DNA of 40,822 bases from Chlamydiota bacterium. GTDB lineage: Bacteria > Auribacterota > JACPWU01. The notes beneath the pieces are model-generated. The model did no database searches. It was not told the origin of the DNA and saw nothing but the letters and a program-made list of their open reading frames with translations. Each line of letters begins with the position of its first letter. The stretch's first letter is position 1. Below, piece by piece: positions 9,047-17,823 of this stretch. The stretch covers positions 1 to 40,822 of the forward strand of contig JACOUC010000058.1 in NCBI GenBank assembly GCA_016178055.1, written 5' to 3'. The position numbers and the translations under genes were made by a program.

Positions 9047-12000
9047 GAACATCCCTCAAAACGTGAGACGCCTTCGAGCGTCCCATTTGATGAAATTCCT
9101 GAAGCGATTGAACACAAATTCCCTTCTTCAATAAAGCTTCTATCGCATTTACCGTCGCAGCAGCTCCCTGCAAAGTTGTCACTACAGGAATATGGTGTGA
9201 GGTTGCTGTGACTCTAATTAATTTTTCATCTTCCTTGGGGCCTTTCCCTCGAGGGGTATTAATCACCAAGTGAATCTCCTGATTTTTCATCAAATCAAGA
9301 ACATTCGGACGTCCTTCCTGAATTTTAAAAAGTTCTCGAACAGGAATACCATTGTTTCTTAAAATTTTGGCTGTGCCGGATGTAGATACAATTTGAAATC
9401 CCAAATCTGAAAATCTTTTTGAGATATGAACCATATCTCGCTTATCTTGATTTTTGACACTGACAAAAATATTTCCCTTTAAGGGCAGTTTCTGGCCCGC
9501 CGCCAGCTGAGCCTTGGCAAATGCACTTCCAAAATCTTCATCAATCCCCATGACCTCCCCCGTGGATTTCATCTCGGGTCCTAAAAGAATATCCACACCT
9601 GGAAAACGCACAAAAGGAAGAACAGCCTCTTTGACACAAAAATGATTAATCTTTACTTCCTGAGTATAATTCAGTGACTTTAAACTTTGACCGGCCATGA
9701 CTTTCGTCGCCAATTTGGCCAGAGGAACTCCAATAGCCTTACTGACAAAGGGAACCGTTCGGGAGGCGCGGGGATTGACCTCTAAAACATATACACGGTC
9801 ATTTTTAATCGCAAACTGAATATTCATCAAACCAATGACATGAAGCCCAAGGGCCAAGCGATAAGTGGTCTGACGAATCTCATCCATTAAATCATTGGAA
9901 AGAGAAAAGGGAGGAATGGCACATGCACTGTCCCCCGAGTGAATCCCGGCCTCCTCAATATGCTCCATGATCGCCCCTATTACAACAGTATCACCATCCG
10001 AAATTGCATCCACATCCACTTCAATGGCGTCCTCCAGAAATTTATCAACTAAGATGGGCCTTTCGCAAGAGGCCTCCACCGCCCGAGACATGTAATTACG
10101 AAGGCTCGTCTCATCATAAACAAGTTCCATCGCTCTCCCGCCCAAAACATACGAGGGTCTAACCAGAACCGGATAGCCAATTTCATTTGCAATTTGAACA
10201 GCCTCATCGACACCGACAGCTGTTCCGCTATTAGGCTGGCGAAGTTCAAGCCGTTCAATTAAATCCTTAAAAAGTTTGCGATCCTCAGCCACATCAATAC
10301 TCTCAGGAGAAGTACCAATAATCTTCGCTCCCTCAGCTTTCAGTCCCCATGCAAGATTAAGTGGCGTCTGCCCTCCAAATTGGACAATGATGCCATCACA
10401 TTCCTCTTTTTCATAAATCGCCATCACGTCTTCCAACGTCAAAGGCTCAAAATAAAGTTTGTCCGAAGTGTCATAGTCCGTACTGACCGTTTCGGGATTC
10501 GAATTGACCATAATAGTCTCGTACCCCTCTTCTTTAAGGGCAAAGGCAGCGTGAACACAGCAATAATCAAATTCAATTCCCTGACCAATACGATTGGGCC
10601 CCCCTCCTAAAATCATAATCTTTTTCTTTCGCTTCTCGCAATGAACCTCATCTTCAAACTCGTAGGTGGAATAATAATAAGGGGTATAGGCTTCGAATTC
10701 CGCCGCACAGGTATCTACCAATTTGAAACTGGGTTTGATCCCTTTTGCCTTTCTTATTTTTCTTATCTCGATCTCCTTCATTCCAAAAAGATAGGCCAGC
10801 TGAGCATCGGAAAAACCATCGCTTTTGGCCTGAAATAATTCTTGAGTCGAAATCTGATCAAAGGCCACGCCCTTTCGATGTAAAGCCTTTAAGTGATGCC
10901 CTTTTTTTACTATTTCTTCAATGTGAAGAAGAAACCACCGGTCTATTTTCGTCATCCCATAAATTTCCTCTGCACTCATTCCCTTTTCAAAAGCAGCCTT
11001 GATGAAAAATATGCGGTTGGCATTGGGGAGAATTAACCCCTTACGAATTTCATCGATGGAATCATCTTTATCCTTTCCATCAAAACCCAATCCCTTTCGT
11101 CCAATCTCTAAAGATCGCAGGGCCTTTTGCAACGACTCTTTAAAGGTCCGTCCAATCGCCATCACCTCTCCCACCGACTTCATTTGAGTGGTTAAAGTGG
11201 GATCAGCCCCCGGAAATTTTTCAAATGTAAACCGAGGGATTTTGACTACACAATAATCAATGGTAGGCTCGAAACAGGCGGGTGTTTCCTTGGTAATATC
11301 GTTTGAGATTTCATCCAGAGTATAACCCACGGCCAATTTTGCAGCAATCTTGGCAATAGGAAAACCTGTCGCCTTCGAGGCCAAAGCGGAACTCCTTGAA
11401 ACACGAGGATTCATCTCAATGGCAAGCATTCTGCCATCTTGAGGGTTCATCGCAAACTGAATATTAGATCCCCCCGTTTCAACCCCAATCTCGCGAATGA
11501 CCGCAATCGCAGCATTTCTCATCTTTTGATATTCTTTATCCGTCAAAGTCTGAATCGGAGCCACAGTAATACTGTCCCCCGTATGAACCCCCATGGGATC
11601 AAAATTTTCAATGGAACAAATGATGACCACATTATCATTTTTATCCCTGATCACTTCCAACTCAAATTCTTTCCATCCAATGACTGATTCCTCAACGAGA
11701 ATCTGGCTCACAGGGCTATATTCCAAACCTCGTGCAGCAATGATTTCAAATTCTTCAACATTATAACCAATCCCACCTCCCGATCCTCCTAAAGTGAAAC
11801 TGGGCCGAATGATCAAAGGATAAGACCCAATTTCTTTGGCGACTTGCCGTGCCTCTTCAAGCGTGGTCGCAAATCCAGAACGAGGGACCTCTAAACCAAT
11901 TTTAATCATGGCCTTTTTAAAAAGCTCACGATCCTCCGCCTTTTTAATGGCCTCATAATTGGCCCCGATCATTTGAACGTCATATCTAGCCAAAAGACCC

Positions 12001-12314
12001 TTTTCAAAAAGTTCTACCGCCACATTCAAAGCCGTCTGTCCACCCAAAGTGGGAAGAATGGCATCAGGCCTTTCTCTTTCTATAATCTTTTCCGCAACTT
12101 CCGCAGTCACAGGCTCAACATACGTCCTGTCGGCAAACTCAGGGTCCGTCATAATCGTTGCAGGATTGGAGTTCACCAAAACCACCCCAAACCCGTCTTC
12201 TCTTAAAGCTTTACAGGCTTGGGTTCCTGAATAATCAAACTCGCACCCCTGCCCAATCACAATCGGGCCGCTACCGATAATAAGAATTTTTTTAATGTCT
12301 GTTCGACGTGGCAT
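9039..12314 (-). CDS. carB: Carbamoyl phosphate synthase large subunit
   Basis: This synthetase makes carbamoyl phosphate from bicarbonate, ATP and ammonia channelled from CarA, for both UMP and arginine. It shows the typical two homologous ATP-grasp halves: the N-terminal half begins [23 protein letters not shown] and the C-terminal half repeats the motif ([21 protein letters not shown]). An MGS-like allosteric domain follows near the C-terminus. The 1091 aa are full length. GGAGAG precedes the ATG. A repeat-filled gap of 117 nt separates it from the upstream glycosylase gene. Confidence 0.97.
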   Translation of the reverse strand: MPRRTDIKKILIIGSGPIVIGQGCEFDYSGTQACKALREDGFGVVLVNSNPATIMTDPEFADRTYVEPVTAEVAEKIIERERPDAILPTLGGQTALNVAVELFEKGLLARYDVQMIGANYEAIKKAEDRELFKKAMIKIGLEVPRSGFATTLEEARQVAKEIGSYPLIIRPSFTLGGSGGGIGYNVEEFEIIAARGLEYSPVSQILVEESVIGWKEFELEVIRDKNDNVVIICSIENFDPMGVHTGDSITVAPIQTLTDKEYQKMRNAAIAVIREIGVETGGSNIQFAMNPQDGRMLAIEMNPRVSRSSALASKATGFPIAKIAAKLAVGYTLDEISNDITKETPACFEPTIDYCVVKIPRFTFEKFPGADPTLTTQMKSVGEVMAIGRTFKESLQKALRSLEIGRKGLGFDGKDKDDSIDEIRKGLILPNANRIFFIKAAFEKGMSAEEIYGMTKIDRWFLLHIEEIVKKGHHLKALHRKGVAFDQISTQELFQAKSDGFSDAQLAYLFGMKEIEIRKIRKAKGIKPSFKLVDTCAAEFEAYTPYYYSTYEFEDEVHCEKRKKKIMILGGGPNRIGQGIEFDYCCVHAAFALKEEGYETIMVNSNPETVSTDYDTSDKLYFEPLTLEDVMAIYEKEECDGIIVQFGGQTPLNLAWGLKAEGAKIIGTSPESIDVAEDRKLFKDLIERLELRQPNSGTAVGVDEAVQIANEIGYPVLVRPSYVLGGRAMELVYDETSLRNYMSRAVEASCERPILVDKFLEDAIEVDVDAISDGDTVVIGAIMEHIEEAGIHSGDSACAIPPFSLSNDLMDEIRQTTYRLALGLHVIGLMNIQFAIKNDRVYVLEVNPRASRTVPFVSKAIGVPLAKLATKVMAGQSLKSLNYTQEVKINHFCVKEAVLPFVRFPGVDILLGPEMKSTGEVMGIDEDFGSAFAKAQLAAGQKLPLKGNIFVSVKNQDKRDMVHISKRFSDLGFQIVSTSGTAKILRNNGIPVRELFKIQEGRPNVLDLMKNQEIHLVINTPRGKGPKEDEKLIRVTATSHHIPVVTTLQGAAATVNAIEALLKKGICVQSLQEFHQMGRSKASHVLRDVHV

Positions 12315-12350
12315 ACACTCTCTCCAAAGAATTCGCAGTCCAGTTTTAAA

Positions 12351-12475
12351 TCAAAATTAAACATCAAACAGCAAAATGACAGATCAAAATTTAAAATTTT
12401 CCAGCACCCTGCAAGGAATCATTTTTAATTTTTACATTGTCATTTTGATTTTTGGTTTTTGATTCTTGATTTTCA
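12351..12475. repeat. AAATCAAAA word repeat between carB and the glycosylase gene
   Basis: The left arm (about 12351-12403) has words such as AAATCAAAATTAAACATCAAA and CAAAATGACAGATCAAAA. The right arm (about 12425-12475) has the reverse complements (TTGTCATTTTGATTTTTGG). The arms can pair as a long imperfect hairpin. The right arm encodes the lysine-rich tail of the glycosylase. It belongs to the same family as 13278-13405, 14478-14532, 15829-15940, 27140-27267 and 40141-40340. Confidence 0.75.
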
Positions 12476-13133
12476 ATAAGTCCTTCTCCAAAGGGCACAA
12501 ATGACATAACGGCTTTTTTCTACAAAAATTTTTCCCAACATTGACGATGAGGGCATGCAATTCATTGTATATCTTTAGACTTTTTGGCAAAGCGCTTTCG
12601 AAAATACTTTTTACATCCTCATAAAGCGCATTTTCATGGATAAATCCATGACGGGAAAAAATTCTCTTGGTATAAGCATCCACCACAAAACTTTTTCGAC
12701 CGAGGGCATAAAGCAAGATACTATCGGCTGTTTCTGGCCCTATACCATACACCTCTAATAATTCTTTTCTTAAATCCGCCGTCTTCTCTTTTTTAAGCTC
12801 TTCAAGCCTTCCGCCACAACGTTGATAGAGCCAGTTTAAAAAAGCCTTAAGCCTCTTAGCTTTTAAATTAAAATAACCCGAGGGTCTGATCCACCTTGCA
12901 ATCTTATGACTTGAGACCTTCCTCATTGCCTCAAAGGAAAGCGACGCTTCTTTTTTAATATTTCCAATTGCCTTCTCCACATTCGTCCAGGCCGTATTCT
13001 GAGTCAAAATAGCCCCCACCACAACCTCAAAAGGTGTATCCCCCGGCCACCAGTGTTGAGGGCCTAGCTTGCGATAGAGCATTTGATAGATATTAAATAA
13101 ATCACTTTCTTTTCTCAAACATATTGTGCCCAT
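12432..13133 (-). CDS. HhH-GPD DNA glycosylase, MagIII/endonuclease III-like
   Basis: This is an endonuclease III superfamily protein that removes damaged bases from DNA. The start of the fold has QHWWPGDTPFEVVVGAILTQ, and RPSGYFNLKAKRLK follows; both resemble Helicobacter pylori MagIII (3-methyladenine glycosylase). The helix-hairpin-helix is VYGIGPETADS and the catalytic Asp lies in VVDAYTKR. The Lys that makes endonuclease III a lyase is replaced (GPET instead of GRKT), so a monofunctional glycosylase is expected. Unlike MagIII it retains the C-terminal iron-sulfur cysteines (CRKKPLCHLCPLEKDL). The last ~15 residues are encoded by a repeat. Its place between carA and carB is unusual. Confidence 0.85.
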   Translation of the reverse strand: MGTICLRKESDLFNIYQMLYRKLGPQHWWPGDTPFEVVVGAILTQNTAWTNVEKAIGNIKKEASLSFEAMRKVSSHKIARWIRPSGYFNLKAKRLKAFLNWLYQRCGGRLEELKKEKTADLRKELLEVYGIGPETADSILLYALGRKSFVVDAYTKRIFSRHGFIHENALYEDVKSIFESALPKSLKIYNELHALIVNVGKNFCRKKPLCHLCPLEKDLLKIKNQKPKIKMTM

Positions 13134-13167
13134 AGCAATTCCAATGATCCTTCGAGATCATCGTGTA

Positions 13168-13277
13168 CTATGAAAGTTCTTTTTTTGTAGTCGCCCGATT
13201 TATCGGGCAAATCCATGCAAGGGTCAAGAGACGGCTCCATAAATGGGGCGACTACAAAATGAGCCTCACTTTCATAG
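13168..13277. repeat. MITE-like hairpin element, GTAGTCGCCC family (copy 1)
   Basis: Outer arms CTATGAAAGT (13168-13177) and ACTTTCATAG (13268-13277) are perfect inverted repeats. Inside them, TGTAGTCGCCCGATTTATCGGGC (13186-13208; described here as TGTAGTCGCCC plus an inner palindrome) faces ATAAATGGGGCGACTACA (ending 13256). The words are shared with 31942-32049 inside the gas vesicle cluster. No coding capacity. Confidence 0.8.
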
Positions 13278-13405
13278 CAAATTCAAAATCCAAAAATCAA
13301 AATGCAAAATGACAACCCAAAATCTAAAATGTTTCCCTTCCCCTGCGTTATAAAATTTTTGGATTTTAATTTGTCATTTTGATTTTTGATATTTGATATT
13401 TGATT
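13278..13405. repeat. AAATCAAAA word repeat between the glycosylase gene and carA
   Basis: Left arm words AAAATCCAAAAATCAAAAT and GCAAAATGACAA (13280-13317) face right arm words TTGTCATTTTGATTTTTG and ATATTTGATATTTG (13366-13402). The right arm forms the carA 3' end: the stop codon TGA lies in AAAATGACAA read on the minus strand, and the last ~10 codons are repeat words. Confidence 0.75.
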
Positions 13406-14501
13406 TTTCTTCCTCCATCATTTCCCTAAAACTCTCAAAAAGATACAGCGAATCATGAGGACCTGGACTCGCCTCTGGATGATACTGAACGGAAAAAATG
13501 GGAAATTTTTTATGGCGCATCCCTTCCACTGTTTTATCATTCAAATTAATATGGGTCAGCTCTACTTCTTCAGGATTAAGCGTTCCCATATCCACCGCAA
13601 AACCATGATTTTGAGAAGTGATAGCGACTTTTCTACTGATTAAATCCATCACAGGCTGATTGGCCCCACGATGCCCAAATTTTAACTTGTAGGTTTTTCC
13701 TCCATAAGCCAAACCTAAAATTTGATGCCCTAAACAAATCCCAAAAACAGGAAGTTTACCTAAAAGTTTTCGAACCGTACCGATCCCATAGGTCACAGCG
13801 GCAGGATCCCCCGGCCCATTCGACAAAAAAAGGCCATCAGGTTTATGAGAAAGAATTTCTTCAGAAGATGCAGTTGCTGAAACCACCTGAATTTGACAAC
13901 CGACTGATTCTAAACAGCGCAAAATATTGGTTTTAATTCCGAAGTCTACTGCAACGACTTTATATTGACCCTTCTCGTTATAAGAATAGGATTTTGGGGT
14001 CGTTACAACCTTGACTAAATCTTGGCCGGTCATTCCAGGTACCGATTTTAATTTTTCAAAAAGCTTTTTCTTGTCAAAATTTTTTGTAGAAATGATCCCC
14101 ATCATGGCCCCTCGCATTCTTAAAATACGGGTCAGAGCCCGTGTGTCTATATTCTCAATCCCAATGATGCCATGTTTTTTTAAATAATCACCTAAGCCCT
14201 GTGTCGACCTCCAATTACTGGGAATTCGGCATAACTCCCGAATAATAAACGCCTCTACCTGCGGGGACTTTGATTCCACATCTTCTTCATTCACCCCATA
14301 ATTTCCAATCAAAGGATAAGTCATCGCCACCATCTGGCCTTTATAAGAAGGGTCCGTCAGAATCTCTTGATAACCCGTCATACTGGTATTAAAAACGACT
14401 TCTGCCGTTTTTTCACCTGTTGAGCCGAAAGAACTTCCTTCAAAGGCCGTTCCATCTTCTAAAACCAAAATTGCTTTTATTTTTGATATTTGCAATGTCA
14501 T
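13374..14501 (-). CDS. carA: Carbamoyl phosphate synthase small subunit
   Basis: CarA is the glutaminase subunit that feeds ammonia to CarB. The N-terminal domain begins IKAILVLEDGTAFEGSSFGS. The class I amidotransferase domain has the nucleophile elbow VFGICLGHQILG and the His/Glu pair in YHPEASPGP. The ATG overlaps the pyrC stop (ATGA). It lies inside an AAATCAAAA repeat, which supplies the start codon and about seven N-terminal residues (MTLQISK) without a Shine-Dalgarno sequence, so translation probably depends on coupling to pyrC. The C-terminal tail NIKYQKSK is also repeat-encoded. Confidence 0.95.
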   Translation of the reverse strand: MTLQISKIKAILVLEDGTAFEGSSFGSTGEKTAEVVFNTSMTGYQEILTDPSYKGQMVAMTYPLIGNYGVNEEDVESKSPQVEAFIIRELCRIPSNWRSTQGLGDYLKKHGIIGIENIDTRALTRILRMRGAMMGIISTKNFDKKKLFEKLKSVPGMTGQDLVKVVTTPKSYSYNEKGQYKVVAVDFGIKTNILRCLESVGCQIQVVSATASSEEILSHKPDGLFLSNGPGDPAAVTYGIGTVRKLLGKLPVFGICLGHQILGLAYGGKTYKLKFGHRGANQPVMDLISRKVAITSQNHGFAVDMGTLNPEEVELTHINLNDKTVEGMRHKKFPIFSVQYHPEASPGPHDSLYLFESFREMMEEEKSNIKYQKSK

Positions 14502-14532
14502 TTTGATTTTTGATCTTTGATTTTTGATATTA
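14478..14532. repeat. AAATCAAAA word repeat bridging pyrC and carA
   Basis: This repeat copy is fully coding. Read on the minus strand, it encodes the pyrC tail (SKIKDQKSK), then AAAATGACA gives the overlapping stop and start, then the carA N-terminus. It shows that the word family tolerates being translated in more than one frame. Confidence 0.7.
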
Positions 14533-15817
14533 CTTCTCCATCCCTCATCACCACACGCCCCCCCACAATCGTCCCAACCGCCTTTCCCTTCAACTTTATT
14601 TCCCTAAACGGAGAATTCTTGCTCTTCGATTCAAAAGGAATTTCTCCTACACTCCATTCCTTTCCCAAATCAAGAATCGTAACATCTCCATTTTCTCCTA
14701 CCCTCAGATTTCCACCCGGTAGATTTAGAATTTGGGCGGGGCGGCAAGACATTTTATCAATCCACTTAGAAAGCGTTAAAATTCCTGGATGAACCAAATG
14801 ATTAAGCCCTAAACCTACCGAGGTTTCAAGTCCAATAATGCCAAAAGGAGCCATATCAAACTCCACTTCTTTTTCGACCTCCTGATGAGGGGCATGATCC
14901 GTCGCAATCGCATCCAAGGTGCCATCCTTCAATCCCTCTTGAATTGCCTTCACATCCTCCCTTGTTCTTAAAGGTGGATTCATTTTAAACTCTGTTCGAT
15001 AAGAAGTCATTTCTTCATCCGACAAACTAAAATAATGAGGAGCCGTCTCTGCCGTCACAGGAAGCCCTTTGGCCTTCGCCCAACGGACAAGATCAACTGA
15101 TCCACGCGTACTTAAATGTGCCAGATGAACCGGTATTTGGGTATATTGACTCATCAGAATATCTCGCATAACCATCACTTCTTCCGCTACACTCGGGATC
15201 CCTGTGAGTCCTAACAAAGTGGACATGTACCCCTCATTCATCACTCCCTGTTGCGAGAGATTTTTATCTTCGCAGTGATCAATCACCTTAAGACCAAACA
15301 TGTGGGCATATTCCATTACCCTTCTCATCATATAAGCATCATAAATAGGTTCACCATCATCACTGATCGCAATCACACCGGCTTTTTTAAGATGCCCAAT
15401 TTCCGTCATTACTTTACCTTCACGGCCTCGCGTTGCGGCTCCTATGGGATAAACCCTTATCAAATTTCCTTCCTTAGCCTTTAAAAGAACAAAGCCAACC
15501 GTTCCTGGTTCATCCATGGCTGGCTCGGTATTGGGCATACAGCAAACAGCCGTAAAACCTCCCATGGCAGCCGATCTCATCCCCGTCAGAATCGTCTCTT
15601 TATGCTCGAAACCCGGCTCGCGAAAATGGACATGAAGGTCAATAAAACCAGGGGCCACAATTTTTCCTCGAGCATCAAATATTTCAACTTCACCCGCTGA
15701 AATATTTTTCGCGATCTTCTGAATCTTTCCATTTTCAATCAAAAGATCTAAAACCTCATCTATATTTTGAGAGGGATCGACGATGCGACCCTTTTGAATT
15801 AAGAGTGATGTTGACAT
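14498..15817 (-). CDS. pyrC: Dihydroorotase, class I type
   Basis: This zinc amidohydrolase cyclises carbamoyl aspartate to dihydroorotate. Metal ligands appear in DLHVHFREPG, IDHCED, HLAHLST and ATDHAPH. The length of about 439 aa and the N-terminal composite domain (KGRIVDPSQNIDE) fit the class I, longer bacterial type. The start at MSTSLLIQKG is chosen because AAAGGACA lies 5 nt upstream; eight extra upstream codons come from a repeat. The C-terminal tail is repeat-encoded. Confidence 0.95.
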   Translation of the reverse strand: MSTSLLIQKGRIVDPSQNIDEVLDLLIENGKIQKIAKNISAGEVEIFDARGKIVAPGFIDLHVHFREPGFEHKETILTGMRSAAMGGFTAVCCMPNTEPAMDEPGTVGFVLLKAKEGNLIRVYPIGAATRGREGKVMTEIGHLKKAGVIAISDDGEPIYDAYMMRRVMEYAHMFGLKVIDHCEDKNLSQQGVMNEGYMSTLLGLTGIPSVAEEVMVMRDILMSQYTQIPVHLAHLSTRGSVDLVRWAKAKGLPVTAETAPHYFSLSDEEMTSYRTEFKMNPPLRTREDVKAIQEGLKDGTLDAIATDHAPHQEVEKEVEFDMAPFGIIGLETSVGLGLNHLVHPGILTLSKWIDKMSCRPAQILNLPGGNLRVGENGDVTILDLGKEWSVGEIPFESKSKNSPFREIKLKGKAVGTIVGGRVVMRDGEVISKIKDQKSK

Positions 15818-15828
15818 ATTGTCCTTTA

Positions 15829-15940
15829 AATCAAAAATCAAAACGCAAAAATCAAAATGAATCCCTATTGCACAAGCGCTGAAAACTTTTTGATTTTTGA
15901 TATGTCATTTTAAATTTTGAAATTTGATTTTTGATATTAC
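15829..15940. repeat. AAATCAAAA word repeat between pyrB and pyrC
   Basis: Left words AAATCAAAAATCAAAACGC (about 15829-15860) face right words TTGATTTTTGATATGTCATTT and TTTGATTTTTGATATT (about 15888-15940). The two sides can pair as an imperfect hairpin in the pyrB-pyrC spacer of the operon transcript. Confidence 0.7.
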
Positions 15941-16864
15941 TTATTCCCCTCCGCCTGCTACTAAAAATAAAACCGCCATCCTTACCGCCAACCCATTGGT
16001 CACTTGATCCAAAATGACCGACTGGGGACCATCCGCAACTTCGCTTGCCAACTCAATTCCACGATTAATGGGGCCCGGATGCATAATCAAACAATCAGGT
16101 TTTGTATTTTTTAGACGTTGAATGCTCATCCCATAATTTTCAGAATATTCTCGAAGAGAAGGAAATAAATTCTTTTTTTGCCGTTCACTCTGAATTCTTA
16201 AAAACATGAGTACGTCCGCTTCAGGAATGACATCATCGAGTCGATGCGACACGGAAACCCCGAGTCTCTCAATTTCTTTTGGAATCAGGGTCCGAGGCCC
16301 AACCACTTGAACGTTCATTCTTAATTTTGTCATCCCAAAAATATTGGAGCGGGCCACACGACTATGCAAAATATCTCCGACAATCACGACCTTCAAACCT
16401 TCTAATGTTTTCTTTTTCTCTAAAATTGTAAAGAGGTCAACGAGAGCCTGTGTAGGATGCTCATGAGATCCATCCCCCGCATTGACCACCGAAGCCTCGA
16501 GATAACGTGAAATCAAATGAGGAACGCCCGAGCACTCATGTCTCACAATCATGCAATCTACTTTCAGTGCTTCCAAATTCCGAACCGTATCCTTAAGGGA
16601 TTCCCCTTTCACCACACTGCTTGCTATAGCCGTAATACTCAAGGTGTCCGCACTGAGTCTTTTCGCAGCCAATTCAAAAGAGGTCCGAGTTCGAGTACTA
16701 GGCTCAAAAAAAACGGTCGCGATCGTTTTCCCTCGAAGGGCAGGAACTTTTTTAATCGGCCGAATCGAAATATCTTTAAAAGACTCTGCTGTCTTTAAGA
16801 TGTATTCAATCTCTTCTTGAGAGAGATCTTCCAAACCTAAAAGATGTTTACGATTCCATTTCAT
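15941..16864 (-). CDS. pyrB: Aspartate carbamoyltransferase catalytic subunit
   Basis: PyrB condenses carbamoyl phosphate and aspartate. The carbamoyl phosphate loop [12 protein letters not shown], the [11 protein letters not shown] loop, [15 protein letters not shown] and HPGPINRG are all present, and 307 aa is normal. No regulatory PyrI gene is nearby, so allosteric control of the E. coli type is unlikely. It follows pyrR, with AGAGG before the ATG. Confidence 0.97.
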   Translation of the reverse strand: MKWNRKHLLGLEDLSQEEIEYILKTAESFKDISIRPIKKVPALRGKTIATVFFEPSTRTRTSFELAAKRLSADTLSITAIASSVVKGESLKDTVRNLEALKVDCMIVRHECSGVPHLISRYLEASVVNAGDGSHEHPTQALVDLFTILEKKKTLEGLKVVIVGDILHSRVARSNIFGMTKLRMNVQVVGPRTLIPKEIERLGVSVSHRLDDVIPEADVLMFLRIQSERQKKNLFPSLREYSENYGMSIQRLKNTKPDCLIMHPGPINRGIELASEVADGPQSVILDQVTNGLAVRMAVLFLVAGGGE

Positions 16865-16913
16865 ATTTGCCTCTTATCCTTCTCTTCTTACCCTTATCGT
16901 TTAACGATGATCC

Positions 16914-17441
16914 CTATCTTAATTCAACTTCATCTTTTCCATCGACCTCTGTCAAAAAAAGCTGAATCTCTTCTTTAAGCGAAGTAGGAACATTTTTTCC
17001 CACATAATCAGGACGAATGGGGAGTTCCCGATGTCCTCGATCAATTAAAACAGCCAACTGAATCCGCTCAGGCCGGCCAAAATCCATCAGTTCATCAATT
17101 GCCGCTCGAATCGTTCTGCCTGAAAAAAGGACATCGTCCACCAAAATGATATTTTTCCCATTAAGATCAAACGAAATCTCTGTTTTTTGAACCTTGATTT
17201 CAGCCCCTTTTTGGTTAAGATCATCCCGATAAAGACTAATATCCAAGTACCCCATGGGAATTTTAATACCTTCAATTGTCGATAAATTTTTTTGAATCCG
17301 CTTGGCCAAATGTGTGCCACGCGTCTGAATTCCAATTAAAACCAAATTGGACAAGTCCTTATTTCGCTCTAAAATTTCATGAGAAATTCTCATCAGCGTT
17401 CGACTCAGCGTTTGAGCATCCATCAACTTTGATTTTTCCAT
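16914..17441 (-). CDS. pyrR: PyrR regulator / uracil phosphoribosyltransferase-like protein
   Basis: PyrR binds a specific hairpin in pyr mRNA when UMP or UTP is high and favours transcription termination. Many members also have uracil phosphoribosyltransferase activity. The PRPP motif is NIILVDDVLFSGRTIRAA, with GIQTRGTHLAKR and LIDRGHRELPIRPDYVGKN as further family blocks. The ATG at 17441 with GAGGTG upstream is preferred to a GTG two codons earlier. The target RNA element lies just upstream (17632-17720), which supports autoregulation and control of the whole downstream operon. Confidence 0.95.
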   Translation of the reverse strand: MEKSKLMDAQTLSRTLMRISHEILERNKDLSNLVLIGIQTRGTHLAKRIQKNLSTIEGIKIPMGYLDISLYRDDLNQKGAEIKVQKTEISFDLNGKNIILVDDVLFSGRTIRAAIDELMDFGRPERIQLAVLIDRGHRELPIRPDYVGKNVPTSLKEEIQLFLTEVDGKDEVELR

Positions 17442-17524
17442 GCCCACCTCTATAACCGTTAGTATTTAGTTATTTTCATAGTTGTCACCATAAACAATTT
17501 GTCCACCCGATGTGGATGAAAATG

Positions 17525-17606
17525 AGTCCATGGTCCACGGTCTACAGTCCATAGAAAATAAATAGTTCATTTAGAACTGTCGACCATTGACTGTCGACTG
17601 TGGACT
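17525..17606. repeat. Intergenic word repeat, GTCGAC/TGGACT family (copy 2)
   Basis: This is the reverse-oriented relative of 3612-3686. Read on the minus strand it has GTCCACAGTCGACAGTCAA words, a spacer, then CTATGGACTGTAGACC and TGGACCATGGACT. It lies in the pyrR leader between the attenuator terminator and the pyrR start. Confidence 0.75.
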
Positions 17607-17631
17607 CGTTTTGATAGCTATTTTTGGGCAT

Positions 17632-17720
17632 AAAAAAAGCCCTCTTTTCAAGTACAAAGGGCTCGCTGTATTTAATGATTGAATCTCCTTTCCTAACCTC
17701 ACAGGGCTAGAATTAAAAGG
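17632..17720 (-). promoter_or_regulatory. PyrR-binding attenuator with intrinsic terminator
   Basis: Read on the minus strand, the leader begins with CCTTT...AAAGG as a lower stem (17716-17720 with 17687-17691). An upper stem CTAGCC/GGTTAG (17705-17710 with 17693-17698) closes the loop CTGTGA. The segment AGCCCTGTGAGGTT fits the PyrR-binding consensus ARUCCNGNGAGGYU except for C at the third position. Downstream is a terminator hairpin AGCCCT/AGGGCT (17658-17663 with 17638-17643) followed by seven T. The AAAGG arm can alternatively pair with CCTTT of the terminator 5' arm, giving the antiterminator. This is a complete PyrR switch by sequence; binding is inferred. Confidence 0.88.
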
Positions 17721-17728
17721 TTTTCTCT

Positions 17729-17757
17729 ACTATAGATATCATCATCATGAATGTCAA
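17729..17757 (-). promoter_or_regulatory. Sigma-70 promoter of the pyr operon
   Basis: On the minus strand TTGACA (17752-17757), a 17-nt spacer and TATAGT (17729-17734) form a near-consensus promoter. Transcription would begin around 17722, immediately before the PyrR-binding hairpin. Confidence 0.85.
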
Positions 17758-17785
17758 ACATTTTATATTTTTTGGGTTTAATTTT

Positions 17786-17800
17786 GTGGCGTCATGCCAC
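17786..17800. promoter_or_regulatory. Palindrome GTGGC-N5-GCCAC in the divergent region
   Basis: GTGGCGTCATGCCAC is a 5-bp perfect dyad with a 5-nt centre, 24 nt upstream of the radical SAM gene and about 30 nt from the pyr promoter -35. It could be an operator or a leader hairpin; no regulator is recognised. Otherwise the 376-nt gap between pyrR and the radical SAM gene holds only the promoter, attenuator and repeat listed separately. Confidence 0.35.
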
Positions 17801-17823
17801 GTTTTCACATATTCTAGAGGCTT

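Noticed and set aside
10049-11687. Several open frames opposite or overlapping carB
   Set aside because: carB is a full-length, conserved protein over the whole stretch; the others are shadows.
17525-17606. The inverted words in the pyrR leader as a second attenuator
   Set aside because: There is no T-run, and the same words occur between coaC and coaB, so it is a dispersed repeat rather than a specific pyr element.
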